From Bacillota bacterium (lineage in GTDB: Bacteria > Bacillota > Clostridia > Lachnospirales > Cellulosilyticaceae), in NCBI GenBank assembly GCA_023415525.1, contig JAEZKI010000017.1:1-15244 (forward strand): a stretch of DNA of 15,244 nt, given 5' to 3'. The notes beneath the pieces were generated by a model that was given only the letters and a program-made list of their open reading frames with translations, was not told the origin of the DNA and did not search any database. The position numbers and the translations under genes were made by a program. Position 1 is the first letter of the stretch. The number at the start of each line of letters is the position of its first letter. Below, in pieces: positions 7,201 through 14,972 of this stretch.

Positions 7201-7313
7201 GCCCTTTTCAGACCTTTTCATTGGGCTACTAATAAATAGCCTTTGACTGGCATACAGCCAGGAAAAACACAAAGTGTTTTTCCTGACGCTATTTTTCGTA
7301 GAAAAATTGCGTC
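7201..7313. repeat. Cluster of inverted repeats between rpsH and rplF
   Basis: Two strong hairpins lie back to back, starting two bases after the rpsH stop. The first pairs 7285-7297 with 7301-7313 (13 positions, one mismatch, GTA loop on the plus strand). The second pairs CAGGAAAAACAC (7259-7270) with GTGTTTTTCCTG (7274-7285), 12 of 12, loop AAA. A third, CTGGC/GCCAG (7247-7261), overlaps the second arm, and a fourth pairs GGCTA with TAGCC (7224-7241). A near-tandem CCCTTTTCA/ACCTTTTCA follows at 7202-7220. No gene is visible. It may be an mRNA processing or stability region, or the remains of an inserted repeat. Confidence 0.7.
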
Positions 7314-7315
7314 TA

Positions 7316-7714
7316 TTACCAAACGAATGCTAGTACCTCTCCGCCTACGCCTTCAACTCTAGCTTTCTTGTCAGTCATTATTCCCTTTGAAGTTGAAATT
7401 ATAGCTATTCCGAGACCACCTAAAACCTTAGGCAATTCTTCTTTACCAGCATATACTCTCAAACCAGGTTTGCTTATTCTCTTTATTCCAGTTATAACAT
7501 TTTGCTTGTTATTTGTATACTTTAAGTTAACTTTAATAACACCTTGCTTACCGTCATTCATTTCTTCAAAATTCTTTATATAACCTTCTTCCAGCAATAT
7601 AGTTGCTATTGACCTTTTAAGGTTGGAAGCGGGTATATCAACTGATTCATGTTTAGCAGAACCTGCATTTCTAATTCTGGTTAACATATCAGCGATTGCA
7701 TCAGTGATTTGCAT
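7316..7714 (-). CDS. rpsH: 30S ribosomal protein S8
   Basis: S8 binds helix 21 of 16S rRNA and organises the central domain of the 30S subunit. The 132-residue product begins [20 protein letters not shown] and ends with the typical [21 protein letters not shown] region (split by the conserved GVGG turn). I chose the ATG at 7714 because AAGGAGG ends eight bases upstream and the N-terminus matches the family; the frame stays open for 44 more codons upstream but those lie over rpsN. In E. coli S8 represses this operon; no equivalent target is evident to me here. Confidence 0.98.
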   Translation of the reverse strand: MQITDAIADMLTRIRNAGSAKHESVDIPASNLKRSIATILLEEGYIKNFEEMNDGKQGVIKVNLKYTNNKQNVITGIKRISKPGLRVYAGKEELPKVLGGLGIAIISTSKGIMTDKKARVEGVGGEVLAFVW

Positions 7715-7722
7715 ATGTTTAA

Positions 7723-7729
7723 CCTCCTT
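7723..7729 (-). promoter_or_regulatory. Ribosome site fixing the start of rpsH
   Basis: AAGGAGG (7729-7723) is eight bases before the ATG at 7714. It shows that the 44-codon upstream open frame, which overlaps rpsN in another frame, is not part of S8. Confidence 0.85.
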
Positions 7730-7739
7730 CCAAAGACTA

Positions 7740-7925
7740 TTACCAGCTTGCCTTCTTAACGCCAGGTATTTGACCCTTGTACGCCAACTCTCTAAAGCAC
7801 AAACGGCAAATTCCAAATTTTCTAATGTATGCATGTGGTCTACCACATAATTTACATCTATTGTAACCTCTAGTACTAAACTTAGGTGTACGCTGTTGCT
7901 TTATAATCATAGACTTCTTTGCCAT
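7740..7925 (-). CDS. rpsN: 30S ribosomal protein S14, zinc-binding (type Z)
   Basis: This is the short 61-residue zinc form of S14, an essential protein of the 30S head. The four zinc cysteines are C24, C27 (RCKLCGRPH) and C40, C43 ([10 protein letters not shown]), and the ending [10 protein letters not shown] is diagnostic. Many Gram-positive bacteria carry a second, zinc-independent S14 elsewhere for zinc starvation; none is in this window. The ATG at 7925 lies 15 bases after the rplE stop. Confidence 0.98.
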   Translation of the reverse strand: MAKKSMIIKQQRTPKFSTRGYNRCKLCGRPHAYIRKFGICRLCFRELAYKGQIPGVKKASW

Positions 7926-7940
7926 GCCTTAAATCCCTCC

Positions 7941-8483
7941 TTAATTCTGGCTGAATGGCATACCAAGTAACTTTAAAAGCTCTCTTGCTTCTTCATCACT
8001 CTTTGCCGTCGTTACAAAAACAATATCCATTCCTCTAACTTTATCAACCTTATCATATTCAACTTCAGGGAATATAAGCTGTTCTTTAATTCCTAATGAG
8101 TAATTTCCTCTGCCATCAAATGAATTATTTGATACACCTCTAAAGTCTCTTACTCTAGGTATAGCAACATTTAAGAGTTTATCAACAAACTCATACATTC
8201 TTTCTCCTCTTAATGTTACCTTGCAACCAATATTCATTCCTTGTCTTAATTTGAACGCTGCTACTGACTTCTTTGCCTTAGTTACAACTGGCTTTTGTCC
8301 TGTAATTAGCGTCATATCGCTAACAGCTGAATCCATCGCTTTAGGATTATCCTTAACTTCGCCAACTCCCATGTTAAGAACTACCTTTTCAAGCTTTGGT
8401 ATCTGCATGCAACTACTATATTTAAACTTTGTCTGCAAAGCTGGAACTGCTTCAGATTTATATTTATCTTTTAACCTTGCCAC
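7941..8483 (-). CDS. rplE: 50S ribosomal protein L5
   Basis: L5 binds 5S rRNA with L18 and touches the P-site tRNA in the central protuberance. The 180-residue product contains [40 protein letters not shown] and the C-terminal LLKLLGMPF, all typical, with normal length. The start is GTG at 8483-8481, giving [23 protein letters not shown] ends eight bases upstream and no in-frame ATG is closer. It is followed closely by rpsN and preceded by rplX. Confidence 0.97.
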   Translation of the reverse strand: MARLKDKYKSEAVPALQTKFKYSSCMQIPKLEKVVLNMGVGEVKDNPKAMDSAVSDMTLITGQKPVVTKAKKSVAAFKLRQGMNIGCKVTLRGERMYEFVDKLLNVAIPRVRDFRGVSNNSFDGRGNYSLGIKEQLIFPEVEYDKVDKVRGMDIVFVTTAKSDEEARELLKLLGMPFSQN

Positions 8484-8510
8484 TCACGTTACCTCCTTCC
8501 AGTAGAGCTG

Positions 8511-8858
8511 TTATACTTCCTTTTTATTTATTACGATTTCAATGATTTCATTACATTTTTTGCAAGTTCTTGCCTTCTCACCATTATCAAGAATTGTCTT
8601 ACCAACCTTTGTAGCCTTACCACATTTGTCACAAATCAACATTAGATTTGAGCTATTAACAGGCGCTTCCTGATGAACGATACCACCTTGTTGATATCTT
8701 CCTTTTGGTTTTTTGTGCTTTGTTGCCATGTTAACGCCTTCAACAATTACTTGATTAGTAGAAGGATTTACGCTTAATACTTTGCCCTTTTTACCTCTAT
8801 CCTTACCTGAAAGAACAAGTACTGTGTCTTCCTTTTTTACATGAACTTTGTTAGCCAA
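8511..8858 (-). CDS. rplX: 50S ribosomal protein L24, with zinc-ribbon cysteines
   Basis: L24 is an assembly initiator that binds the 5' end of 23S rRNA near the exit tunnel. The 115-residue product has a KOW motif in [20 protein letters not shown] (residues 9-28) and the conserved [20 protein letters not shown]. Four cysteines, C76, C79, C99 and C102, form a CxxC...CxxC pair seen in many bacterial L24 proteins. The start is TTG at 8858-8856, nine bases after AAGGAGG; no in-frame ATG precedes the KOW domain. It lies 18 bases after rplN. Confidence 0.96.
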   Translation of the reverse strand: MANKVHVKKEDTVLVLSGKDRGKKGKVLSVNPSTNQVIVEGVNMATKHKKPKGRYQQGGIVHQEAPVNSSNLMLICDKCGKATKVGKTILDNGEKARTCKKCNEIIEIVINKKEV

Positions 8859-8876
8859 ATTAAGCCGCCTCCTTCC

Positions 8877-9245
8877 TTACAATACTTCTGGTGCCAGAGA
8901 AACTATCTTCATAAATTCTTTATCTCTTAATTCTCTCGCAACAGGTCCAAATATACGAGTTCCTCTTGGGGTTTTATCATCTTTTATTATTACTGCAGCA
9001 TTTTCATCAAATTTGATGTAAGAGCCGTCTGCTCTTCTAACACCTCTTTTTGAACGTACAATAACACACTTAACTACTTCACCCTTCTTTACAACACCGC
9101 CGGGTGTTGCATTTTTAACTGAAGCAACTATTACATCACCAATATTAGCATACTTTCTCCAAGAACCGCCAAGAACTTTAATACACATAAGTTCTTTAGC
9201 TCCAGTATTATCAGCTACTTTCATTCTAGACTGGACTTGAATCAT
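8877..9245 (-). CDS. rplN: 50S ribosomal protein L14
   Basis: L14 lies at the subunit interface, forms bridges with 16S rRNA and is the contact for silencing factor RsfS. The product is 122 residues, the exact family length, starting [19 protein letters not shown] and ending [12 protein letters not shown]. The ATG at 9245 is chosen because AAGGAGG ends seven bases upstream; a longer frame from a TTG at 9263 would start at or in front of that ribosome site. Neighbours are rpsQ and rplX, the usual S10-spc junction. No clear promoter is seen at the junction, so co-transcription is likely. Confidence 0.98.
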   Translation of the reverse strand: MIQVQSRMKVADNTGAKELMCIKVLGGSWRKYANIGDVIVASVKNATPGGVVKKGEVVKCVIVRSKRGVRRADGSYIKFDENAAVIIKDDKTPRGTRIFGPVARELRDKEFMKIVSLAPEVL

Positions 9246-9252
9246 GATGGTA

Positions 9253-9259
9253 CCTCCTT
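9253..9259 (-). promoter_or_regulatory. Ribosome site fixing the start of rplN
   Basis: AAGGAGG (9259-9253) is seven bases before the ATG at 9245 and excludes the longer TTG-initiated frame at 9263. Confidence 0.85.
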
Positions 9260-9289
9260 CCAATATTTCTGCTTATGCTGACACAAATC

Positions 9290-9547
9290 TTATTGTGCCT
9301 TTTCAACGATTTCAACAAGTCTCCATCTTTTTTCTTTACTTAATGGTCTTGTTTCCATAACTTTAACTTTATCGCCTATATTACATGCATTTTCTTCATC
9401 ATGTGCTTTTAGCTTAAAAGTTTTCTTAATTATCTTTCCGTATAACGGATGCTTTACACTAGTTTCAACAGCAACAACAATAGTCTTATCCATTTTATTG
9501 CTGACAACTTTTCCAACCCTAGTTTTTCTTAGCGCTCTTTCTACCAA
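9290..9547 (-). CDS. rpsQ: 30S ribosomal protein S17
   Basis: S17 is an OB-fold primary binding protein of the 30S body. The 85-residue product contains [40 protein letters not shown] and [20 protein letters not shown], all typical, with normal length. The start is TTG at 9547-9545 ([12 protein letters not shown]), nine bases after AAGGAGG (9563-9557); no in-frame ATG is available before the conserved core. A 79-base gap separates it from rpmC. Confidence 0.97.
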   Translation of the reverse strand: MVERALRKTRVGKVVSNKMDKTIVVAVETSVKHPLYGKIIKKTFKLKAHDEENACNIGDKVKVMETRPLSKEKRWRLVEIVEKAQ

Positions 9548-9626
9548 GTGGAATTACCTCCTTCCGAATACTTACATACTTCTATGGTTAAGGTTTTTCA
9601 ATAGCTTATAGCAATCTGATTAAAAA

Positions 9627-9830
9627 TTACTTTTCGGCACCACTAAGCTCTTTTTCCCTTATAATTGTCTTAACTTTAGCTATGGATTTTTTAACATCCT
9701 TTAGCTTCATTGGGTTTTCAAGCTGATTTGTAGCAAGCTGAAATCTAAGCTTGAAGAGTTCAGACTTTAAATCGCCCAATTCTTTATTTAACTCTACCAT
9801 ATTTTTTTCTCTGATTTCACTAGCTTTCAT
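9627..9830 (-). CDS. rpmC: 50S ribosomal protein L29
   Basis: L29 is a helical hairpin at the polypeptide exit tunnel, near the docking site of SRP and trigger factor. The 67-residue product starts [18 protein letters not shown] and contains the conserved [20 protein letters not shown], followed by a second helix [15 protein letters not shown] take the ATG at 9830: it gives the usual start and has GGTGGTG six bases upstream. An in-frame GTG at 9842 would add four residues without a ribosome site. The start lies inside the last codons of rplP, an 11-base overlap that implies coupling. Confidence 0.96.
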   Translation of the reverse strand: MKASEIREKNMVELNKELGDLKSELFKLRFQLATNQLENPMKLKDVKKSIAKVKTIIREKELSGAEK

Positions 9831-10257
9831 TTGCTTCACCACCCATTTCTACCTCACGGGATACAAATTTACATTTTACCGGAAGTTTGTGCATAGCAAG
9901 TCTTAATGCCTCTCTTGCAGTATCTTCTGGTACTCCCGCGATTTCAAATAATACTCTTCCTGGCTTAACTACTGCTACCCAGTACTCTGGTGAACCCTTA
10001 CCGCTACCCATACGAGTCTCAGCAGGTTTCTTTGTTACCGGCTTATCTGGGAATATCTTAATCCAAACCTTACCACCACGCTTGACATAACGAGTCATTG
10101 CTATTCTGGCAGCTTCAATTTGATTGCTTGTTATCCAAGCAGGTTCTGTAGCTTGAATGCCGAATTCACCATTTGAAACAACATTACCTCTGGTTGCTTT
10201 ACCAGTCATTCTGCCTCTGTGAACCCTTCTACGTTTTACTCTCTTGGGCATTAACAT
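9820..10257 (-). CDS. rplP: 50S ribosomal protein L16
   Basis: L16 binds near the A-site tRNA elbow and is needed for late 50S maturation. The 145-residue product starts [20 protein letters not shown] and contains the highly conserved [20 protein letters not shown] near residues 80-99. The ATG at 10257 shares its A with the rpsC stop (TAATG), and the GGAGG site lies nine bases before it; a second in-frame ATG two codons later is also possible. The 3' end overlaps rpmC by 11 bases. Confidence 0.97.
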   Translation of the reverse strand: MLMPKRVKRRRVHRGRMTGKATRGNVVSNGEFGIQATEPAWITSNQIEAARIAMTRYVKRGGKVWIKIFPDKPVTKKPAETRMGSGKGSPEYWVAVVKPGRVLFEIAGVPEDTAREALRLAMHKLPVKCKFVSREVEMGGEANES

Positions 10258-10925
10258 TACTTAACTCCTCCTTCCGCTTTTGTCTCTTTCTTAACAGCTG
10301 GAAGAACTTCTCCTTTATATATCCATACCTTAACGCCAATCTTTCCATAGGTCGTATTTGCTTCAGCAAAACCATAGTCTATATCAGCACGAAGTGTTTG
10401 AAGTGGAATAGTTCCTTCATGATAATGCTCAGTTCTTGCGATTTCAGCACCACCAAGTCTACCAGCGCATGCAGTTTTTATACCTTTAGCACCAGTTTTC
10501 ATTGTTCTTGACATACACTGCTTCATAGCTCTTCTAAAAGAAATACGTTTCTCAAGCTGTGATGCTATATTTTCTGCAACAAGCTGAGCATCGTTATCAG
10601 GAGATTTAATCTCAGTAATATTTATTAGAACACTCTTGCCTGTTAATTTTTCTACATCTTTTCTTAACTCTTCAATGCCTTGTCCACCCTTACCAATTAC
10701 AAGACCTGGCTTTGCAGTATTAACATTTATTTTAACTTTATTTGCGGCACGATCAATTTCAATTCTTGATATGCCTGATATATAAAGTTTCTTCTTTATA
10801 AAATCTCTGATTGCAACATCTTCAACGAGATAACTACTAAAGGTTTTCTTGTTTGCATACCATTTGGTATCCCAATCTTTAATTACCCCGATTCTGAATC
10901 CATGTGGATTTACTTTCTGGCCCAT
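10257..10925 (-). CDS. rpsC: 30S ribosomal protein S3
   Basis: S3 forms part of the mRNA entry tunnel with S4 and S5 and has helicase-related basic residues. The 222-residue product starts [20 protein letters not shown], contains a KH domain with the GKGG loop at residues 78-81 ([19 protein letters not shown]) and the C-terminal signature [20 protein letters not shown]. Length is normal. The stop overlaps the rplP start by one base. The upstream neighbour is rplV, 19 bases away. Confidence 0.98.
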   Translation of the reverse strand: MGQKVNPHGFRIGVIKDWDTKWYANKKTFSSYLVEDVAIRDFIKKKLYISGISRIEIDRAANKVKINVNTAKPGLVIGKGGQGIEELRKDVEKLTGKSVLINITEIKSPDNDAQLVAENIASQLEKRISFRRAMKQCMSRTMKTGAKGIKTACAGRLGGAEIARTEHYHEGTIPLQTLRADIDYGFAEANTTYGKIGVKVWIYKGEVLPAVKKETKAEGGVK

Positions 10926-10944
10926 TATCTAACCTCCTTCTCAC

Positions 10945-11421
10945 TTATTGTCTTTCTTTTACAACTAGTGTAATATGACTTGTTCTTTTTTGAATTTTAA
11001 ATGCTCTACCTTGTGCACGTGGCTGGATTCTCTTTAATGTAGGTCCCTGAGTTGCAAATGCTTCTGCAACAAATAAATCTTCATAAGTTAAACTATTATT
11101 ATTTACTGCATTAGCCTCTGCTGATTTAAGAAGCTTATACAAAACCTCTGAAGCAGCTTTTGGAGTAAATCTAAGAATTGCGTATGCCTCATCAAGACCT
11201 TTATCTTTAATTAAATCCATTACTATTTTTACTTTTCTAGATGATATACGTGCATATTTTAATACTGCTCTACCTTCATCCTTACCTATGCCAAGAACTT
11301 TTCTCTCTTTTTTAGTAAGAAGTGCAGGCTTATTTGACTTTCTGTGTTTAGCATTTTGTTCAGCTAATATTTGATCTTTATTTTTTAATAGCTCCTCTTT
11401 GGACAAAACCTTTTTCTCCAA
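10945..11421 (-). CDS. rplV: 50S ribosomal protein L22 with a long N-terminal extension
   Basis: L22 lines the peptide exit tunnel with a long beta hairpin (here FATQGPTLKRIQPRAQGRAF, residues 122-141) near the macrolide site. The core from about residue 48 (KDEGRAVLKYARISSRKVKI) to SHITLVVKERQ is typical and about 110 residues long. In front of it lie about 47 extra residues, rich in Lys and Glu, predicted helical (LSKEELLKNKDQILAEQNAK) with a basic stretch. The start is TTG at 11421-11419, with AAAGGAGG ending eight bases upstream. There is no in-frame ATG between this and residue 68, so the extension is very likely translated. Confidence 0.95.
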   Translation of the reverse strand: MEKKVLSKEELLKNKDQILAEQNAKHRKSNKPALLTKKERKVLGIGKDEGRAVLKYARISSRKVKIVMDLIKDKGLDEAYAILRFTPKAASEVLYKLLKSAEANAVNNNSLTYEDLFVAEAFATQGPTLKRIQPRAQGRAFKIQKRTSHITLVVKERQ

Positions 11422-11429
11422 CTGAATAG

Positions 11430-11437
11430 CCTCCTTT
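11430..11437 (-). promoter_or_regulatory. Ribosome site fixing the extended start of rplV
   Basis: AAAGGAGG (11437-11430), a full match to the anti-Shine-Dalgarno, lies eight bases before the TTG at 11421. It is the main evidence that the N-terminal extension of L22 is real. Confidence 0.85.
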
Positions 11438-11486
11438 CAGTTCTAATCTTAGACTTATACTCTCGATGCTCGAACAACCACTTCAA

Positions 11487-11768
11487 TTATCTTAATGAAG
11501 TTGATTTTTCATTACCACCGTGTCCCTTATATGTTCTAGTCGGTGCGAATTCACCAAGCTTGTGACCAACCATTTCTTCTGTCAAAAAAACTGGTACATG
11601 CTTCTTTCCATCATGAACAGCAATTGTATGTCCGACCATTTGAGGGAATATAGTTGAAGCTCTTGACCAAGTCTTAATAACTTTCTTTTCATTAGCCTTA
11701 TTCATTTCTTCAATCTTTTTCATCAATGAATCTAACACGTAAGGTCCTTTTTTTACTGATCTACTCAT
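11487..11768 (-). CDS. rpsS: 30S ribosomal protein S19
   Basis: S19 works with S13 in the 30S head near the A-site tRNA. The 93-residue product begins [20 protein letters not shown], contains [20 protein letters not shown] and ends [21 protein letters not shown] split over the conserved tail; length is normal. The ATG at 11768 follows a short GGGAGG-type site. The upstream spacer to rplB (95 bases) holds two GC-rich hairpins; downstream there are 65 bases before rplV. Confidence 0.98.
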   Translation of the reverse strand: MSRSVKKGPYVLDSLMKKIEEMNKANEKKVIKTWSRASTIFPQMVGHTIAVHDGKKHVPVFLTEEMVGHKLGEFAPTRTYKGHGGNEKSTSLR

Positions 11769-11783
11769 ATTCTTAATCCTCCC

Positions 11784-11826
11784 TTCGCCAGCATCACAAG
11801 GATTTGGCGGAGCGGCTGTACCGCTC
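11784..11826. other. Two adjacent GC-rich hairpins between rplB and rpsS
   Basis: CGCCA (11786-11790) pairs with TGGCG (11805-11809), extendable by a G-U and an A-U pair. Next to it GAGCGG (11810-11815) pairs with CCGCTC (11821-11826) around CTGTA. No T-run follows on the minus strand, so these are not classical terminators. In RNA they would lie just ahead of the rpsS ribosome site and may affect its translation or mRNA processing. Confidence 0.5.
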
Positions 11827-11863
11827 TCACTTCCAAGCTTTTAACAAGCCATATCCCTATATA

Positions 11864-12697
11864 TTACTTTTGATTTCTTTTCTTAACAATAAACTTATCT
11901 GAACTATTTTTCTTCTTTCTTGTCTTATAACCAAGAGTTGGTTTACCCCAAGGAGTAACTGGACTTGGTCTACCGATAGGTGATTTACCTTCACCACCAC
12001 CATGAGGGTGATCACATGGGTTCATAACAACACCACGTACAGTAGGTCTAATTCCCATCCATCTTTTTCTACCAGCTTTACCAACCTTTATATTCTCATG
12101 TTCAATATTTCCTATCTGTCCGATAGTCGCTTTACAATTAATTCTAATCATACGAACTTCGCCAGATGGGAGTCTTACTTGAGCATACTCGCCTTCTTTA
12201 GCCATAAGTTGTGCAGAGTTACCAGCTGATCTTACTAGCTGTCCACCTTTTCCTGGTTTGAGTTCAATGTTATGAATTAATGAACCAAGAGGAATATTTG
12301 ATAGTGGAAGTGCATTACCAGCTCTGATATCTGCTGATTGTCCTGACTCTACTATATCGCCTATACTTAATCCTACTGGTGCAAGGATATATCTCTTTTC
12401 ACCATCTATATAGTTAAGAAGTGCAATATTTGCAGTCCTATTAGGATCGTATTCTATTGTAGCAACTTTTGCTTTAATACCATCTTTATCTCTTTTAAAA
12501 TCTATAACTCTATATTTTTGTCTATTACCGCCGCCTTGGTGACGAACAGTAATCCTACCAAATGAGTTTCTTCCCCCATTTTTGCTTTTAGGTTGTAGCA
12601 ATGACTTTTCAGGTTCAACGTTTGATAGTTCTGAATAATCAAGTGATGTCATAAACCTTCTGGCTGGGGTTGTAGGACTATACTTTTTTACTGCCAT
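11864..12697 (-). CDS. rplB: 50S ribosomal protein L2
   Basis: L2 is a primary 23S rRNA-binding protein needed for subunit association and peptidyl transfer. The 277-residue product has the OB and SH3-like core ([40 protein letters not shown]) and the conserved C-terminal [19 protein letters not shown] with the functional histidine at H230, equal to E. coli H229. Position 228 is Cys where many bacteria have Val, a mild variation. The ATG at 12697 follows AAGGAG. Standard order rplW-rplB-rpsS is kept. Confidence 0.98.
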   Translation of the reverse strand: MAVKKYSPTTPARRFMTSLDYSELSNVEPEKSLLQPKSKNGGRNSFGRITVRHQGGGNRQKYRVIDFKRDKDGIKAKVATIEYDPNRTANIALLNYIDGEKRYILAPVGLSIGDIVESGQSADIRAGNALPLSNIPLGSLIHNIELKPGKGGQLVRSAGNSAQLMAKEGEYAQVRLPSGEVRMIRINCKATIGQIGNIEHENIKVGKAGRKRWMGIRPTVRGVVMNPCDHPHGGGEGKSPIGRPSPVTPWGKPTLGYKTRKKKNSSDKFIVKKRNQK

Positions 12698-12727
12698 CTC
12701 TTCTCACTCCTTTATAACTTAAATCTT

Positions 12728-13081
12728 TTACTGAGCAACGCCAAATTCTTCTATGCTAGTTTTATATTTCTTAGCATTTGATACTGTTTTGCCACCCTTA
12801 GTCAAGTATTCAATTGGCTTTGGATTAGTATCTATTTTAACAATGGCCTTTTTCCAAGCTGGACGTGGTCCTTCATGAACACCAGTGCGCTTGATTTTTC
12901 CATCGAAATTCATTGTATTTACCTGAATTACTTTTACATTAAAAAGTGCTTCAACCGCTTTTCTGACTTCGGTTTTTGTTGACTTAACATCAACTATAAA
13001 AGTGTACTTTCCAGAAGCGATTTCCATATTACTTTTTTCAGTAATATATGGCTTAAGAATAATGTCTTGTGGTAATCTCAT
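12728..13081 (-). CDS. rplW: 50S ribosomal protein L23 with a C-terminal extension
   Basis: L23 sits at the tunnel exit and is the docking site for trigger factor and SRP. The 117-residue product has the usual core (DIILKPYITEKSNMEIASGK, VRKAVEALFNVKVIQVNTMN, GPRPAWKKAIVKID). Bacterial L23 is usually about 95 residues; here about 23 more follow, TKGGKTVSNAKKYKTSIEEF and GVAQ. No frameshift is needed and the stop at 12728 is followed by an ordinary spacer to rplB. The ATG at 13081 overlaps the rplD stop by one base (TAATG). Confidence 0.96.
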   Translation of the reverse strand: MRLPQDIILKPYITEKSNMEIASGKYTFIVDVKSTKTEVRKAVEALFNVKVIQVNTMNFDGKIKRTGVHEGPRPAWKKAIVKIDTNPKPIEYLTKGGKTVSNAKKYKTSIEEFGVAQ

Positions 13082-13704
13082 TATGCGTACACCTCCTCAA
13101 CCTTTTCAACAACATCCTTTGTTATAATGAATTTGTCATACTTCAAAATATCAAATACATTGATAGTATTTACAAATGCAGTTTTAACTCCAGGAATATT
13201 TTTTGCAGACTTAATAACATTTTCATTGCTTGAATCAATTACAATTAGTGCAGTTGAATCAATTTTTAGGTTATTAAGAACGCCTACCATTGATTTTGTC
13301 TTAATTGCATCTAATGCTAAAGAATCAAGTACACATATTTCGTTTCCTGATACCTTAGATGTCAATGCAGATTTTAATGCAATACGCTTTAATTTCTTAG
13401 GAAGAGTATATTTATAGCTACGTGGCTTAGGTCCTAATACAATACCACCTTTAATCCACTGAGCTGAACGGATACTTCCTTGTCTTGCACGGCCAGTTCC
13501 CTTTTGTCTCCATGGCTTTTTACCACCACCTCTAACTTCACTCTTGGTTTTAGTAGACTGAGTTCCCTGTCTTCTATTTGCTAACTGATTAACTACTACA
13601 GTGTGAAGTGCTAAATCATTTATTTCTACACCAAAAACGTTATCGCTAAGTTGAAAATCTCCAACTACTTCACCCTTCATGTTATATAAATCAACCTTTG
13701 GCAT
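13081..13704 (-). CDS. rplD: 50S ribosomal protein L4
   Basis: L4 has a globular surface domain and a long loop reaching the narrow part of the exit tunnel. The 207-residue product has that loop at about residues 43-82 ([40 protein letters not shown]), including the macrolide-relevant [12 protein letters not shown]. In gamma-proteobacteria L4 represses its own S10 operon through the leader; whether that occurs here is unknown, although this leader does carry an attenuator-like hairpin. The ATG at 13704 lies 25 bases after rplC. Confidence 0.98.
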   Translation of the reverse strand: MPKVDLYNMKGEVVGDFQLSDNVFGVEINDLALHTVVVNQLANRRQGTQSTKTKSEVRGGGKKPWRQKGTGRARQGSIRSAQWIKGGIVLGPKPRSYKYTLPKKLKRIALKSALTSKVSGNEICVLDSLALDAIKTKSMVGVLNNLKIDSTALIVIDSSNENVIKSAKNIPGVKTAFVNTINVFDILKYDKFIITKDVVEKVEEVYA

Positions 13705-13729
13705 GTGTTACGTCCTCCCTTCAACGTTA

Positions 13730-14368
13730 TTATTTACCGGACTTAACCGTATTTTTAATAACAAGCAAACCACCTTTTGGTCCTGGTACAGCTCCCTTAA
13801 TTAGAATAAGGTTTCTTTCAGCGTCAACTCTAACAACTTCTAGATTTTGCACTGTAATTTTATCCATACCCATATGTCCTGGCATTTTCTTTCCTCTTAT
13901 AACTCTACCTGGTGTTGTACCCGAACCCAAGGAACCAGTTCTTCTATGATACATAGAACCATGTGTTAATGGACCAGTTTTTTGACCGAATCTTTTAATA
14001 ACACCTGCGAATCCTTTACCTTTAGAGATACCAGTTATGTCTATTTTATCTCCAGATTGGAACATATCCTCAGCTTTGATTTCCTGTCCAACTTCGTAAC
14101 CTGAAACATCTTCAAATTTAAACTCTTTAAGATATTTCATTGGAGCTAGTTTAAACTTTGTAAATTGACCTAAATTTGGTTTACTTAGCTTTTTTTCCTG
14201 AACCTTTAAATATCCAACTTTTATGGCTTCATACCCGTCAGTCTCAACTGTTTTCTTCTGAACAACAGTTAATGGACCAGCTTCGATAACTGTTACTGGT
14301 ATAACCAATCCTTTTTCGTCAAATATTTGTGTCATTCCAATTTTCTTACCTATCATTGCTTTTTTCAT
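13730..14368 (-). CDS. rplC: 50S ribosomal protein L3
   Basis: L3 is an early assembly protein whose loop reaches the peptidyl transferase centre. The 212-residue product starts [20 protein letters not shown], and contains [20 protein letters not shown] (residues 111-130), [20 protein letters not shown] and [18 protein letters not shown], all diagnostic. Length is normal. The ATG at 14368 follows AGGAGGT. A perfect 8-bp hairpin sits between rpsJ and this gene. Confidence 0.98.
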   Translation of the reverse strand: MKKAMIGKKIGMTQIFDEKGLVIPVTVIEAGPLTVVQKKTVETDGYEAIKVGYLKVQEKKLSKPNLGQFTKFKLAPMKYLKEFKFEDVSGYEVGQEIKAEDMFQSGDKIDITGISKGKGFAGVIKRFGQKTGPLTHGSMYHRRTGSLGSGTTPGRVIRGKKMPGHMGMDKITVQNLEVVRVDAERNLILIKGAVPGPKGGLLVIKNTVKSGK

Positions 14369-14393
14369 ATAAAATTACCTCCTATGGTTATTG

Positions 14394-14412
14394 GTTCATA
14401 GAATCTATGAAC
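14394..14412. other. Perfect 8-bp hairpin between rpsJ and rplC
   Basis: GTTCATAG (14394-14401) and CTATGAAC (14405-14412) are exact inverted repeats around a 3-base loop, just before the rplC ribosome site. It lacks a T-run. It may modulate rplC translation or mark an RNA processing site. Confidence 0.5.
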
Positions 14413-14441
14413 ATGACCTCTTTGCCCTGACATAATATAAA

Positions 14442-14753
14442 TTATAGTTTAATCTCTATATCTACGCCAGCTGGAAGATCCAGTCTCATCAATGCGTCAA
14501 CAGTCTTTGGCGTTGGAAGAAGAATATCAATCAATCTCTTGTGAGTTCTCATTTCGAACTGCTCTCTAGAGTCCTTATATTTGTGTGGAGCTCTTAAGAT
14601 TGTTATTATTTCTTTTTCAGTAGGAAGTGGAACTGGTCCTGAAACTCTTGCTCCTGTCCTCTTAGCAGTTTCAACAATCTTTTCAGCTGATTGATCTAAT
14701 ACCTGATGATCGAACGCTTTTAATCTGATACGTATTTTCTGTTTGTTTGACAT
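14442..14753 (-). CDS. rpsJ: 30S ribosomal protein S10 (NusE)
   Basis: S10 is part of the 30S head and, as NusE, also takes part in transcription antitermination with NusB. The 103-residue product starts [20 protein letters not shown] and contains [36 protein letters not shown] and the ending AGVDIEIKL, typical of the family. The ATG at 14753 follows GGAGG with a seven-base gap; the open frame extends 14 codons upstream over this site and is not coding. It is the first gene of the S10 operon, preceded by a long structured leader rather than by tuf. Confidence 0.98.
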   Translation of the reverse strand: MSNKQKIRIRLKAFDHQVLDQSAEKIVETAKRTGARVSGPVPLPTEKEIITILRAPHKYKDSREQFEMRTHKRLIDILLPTPKTVDALMRLDLPAGVDIEIKL

Positions 14754-14840
14754 ACATATACCTCCTCGTACGTTGTATTTGGTTACGTACAACAAGTATT
14801 GCTCTGTACACTACGCCGGGTGTTTCATAACGTTTTATAT

Positions 14841-14886
14841 AAAAACCCAGGATCGTTCTTATCCTAATGGACAAACTTAACCTGGG
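14841..14886 (-). terminator. Attenuator-like terminator in the rpsJ leader
   Basis: On the minus strand CCCAGG (14886-14881) pairs with CCTGGG (14851-14846), with further inner pairing of TGTCC to GGATA across an ATTA loop, followed directly by TTTTT (14845-14841). It lies about 90 bases before the rpsJ start and downstream of both promoter candidates. It could end rRNA read-through or act as a regulated attenuator. Confidence 0.55.
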
Positions 14887-14897
14887 CATTTAAAGCG

Positions 14898-14926
14898 ATT
14901 ATATTACACAACATGATATAACGCAA
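14898..14926 (-). promoter_or_regulatory. Second promoter candidate before rpsJ
   Basis: TTGCGT (14926-14921) and a perfect TATAAT (14903-14898) are 17 bases apart. A transcript from here would begin near 14891, only a few bases before the attenuator-like hairpin. The -35 box matches in three of six positions. Confidence 0.5.
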
Positions 14927-14972
14927 AATGTACAGTGACTTGTCGCCCGGTTTCTTGAATCGGACATTCTCA

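Noticed and set aside
7259..7285. Intrinsic terminator between rpsH and rplF
   Set aside because: No T-run follows the stem on the minus strand, and complete termination would cut off essential downstream genes.
7715..7846. Upstream extension of rpsH by 44 codons
   Set aside because: It lies over rpsN in another frame, and AAGGAGG is placed for the ATG at 7714.
9246..9263. Upstream extension of rplN from a TTG
   Set aside because: It begins at the ribosome site itself, and the shorter protein has the exact family length.
10173..10511. 112-codon plus-strand frame opposite rplP and rpsC
   Set aside because: It is a shadow frame across two certain genes on the other strand.
14754..14795. Upstream extension of rpsJ by 14 codons
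   Set aside because: The extension covers the GGAGG site; S10 normally starts at the ATG at 14753.
14683..14889. A 68-codon minus-strand frame starting in the rpsJ leader
   Set aside because: It overlaps the start of rpsJ in another frame, has no ribosome site and begins inside the attenuator-like hairpin.
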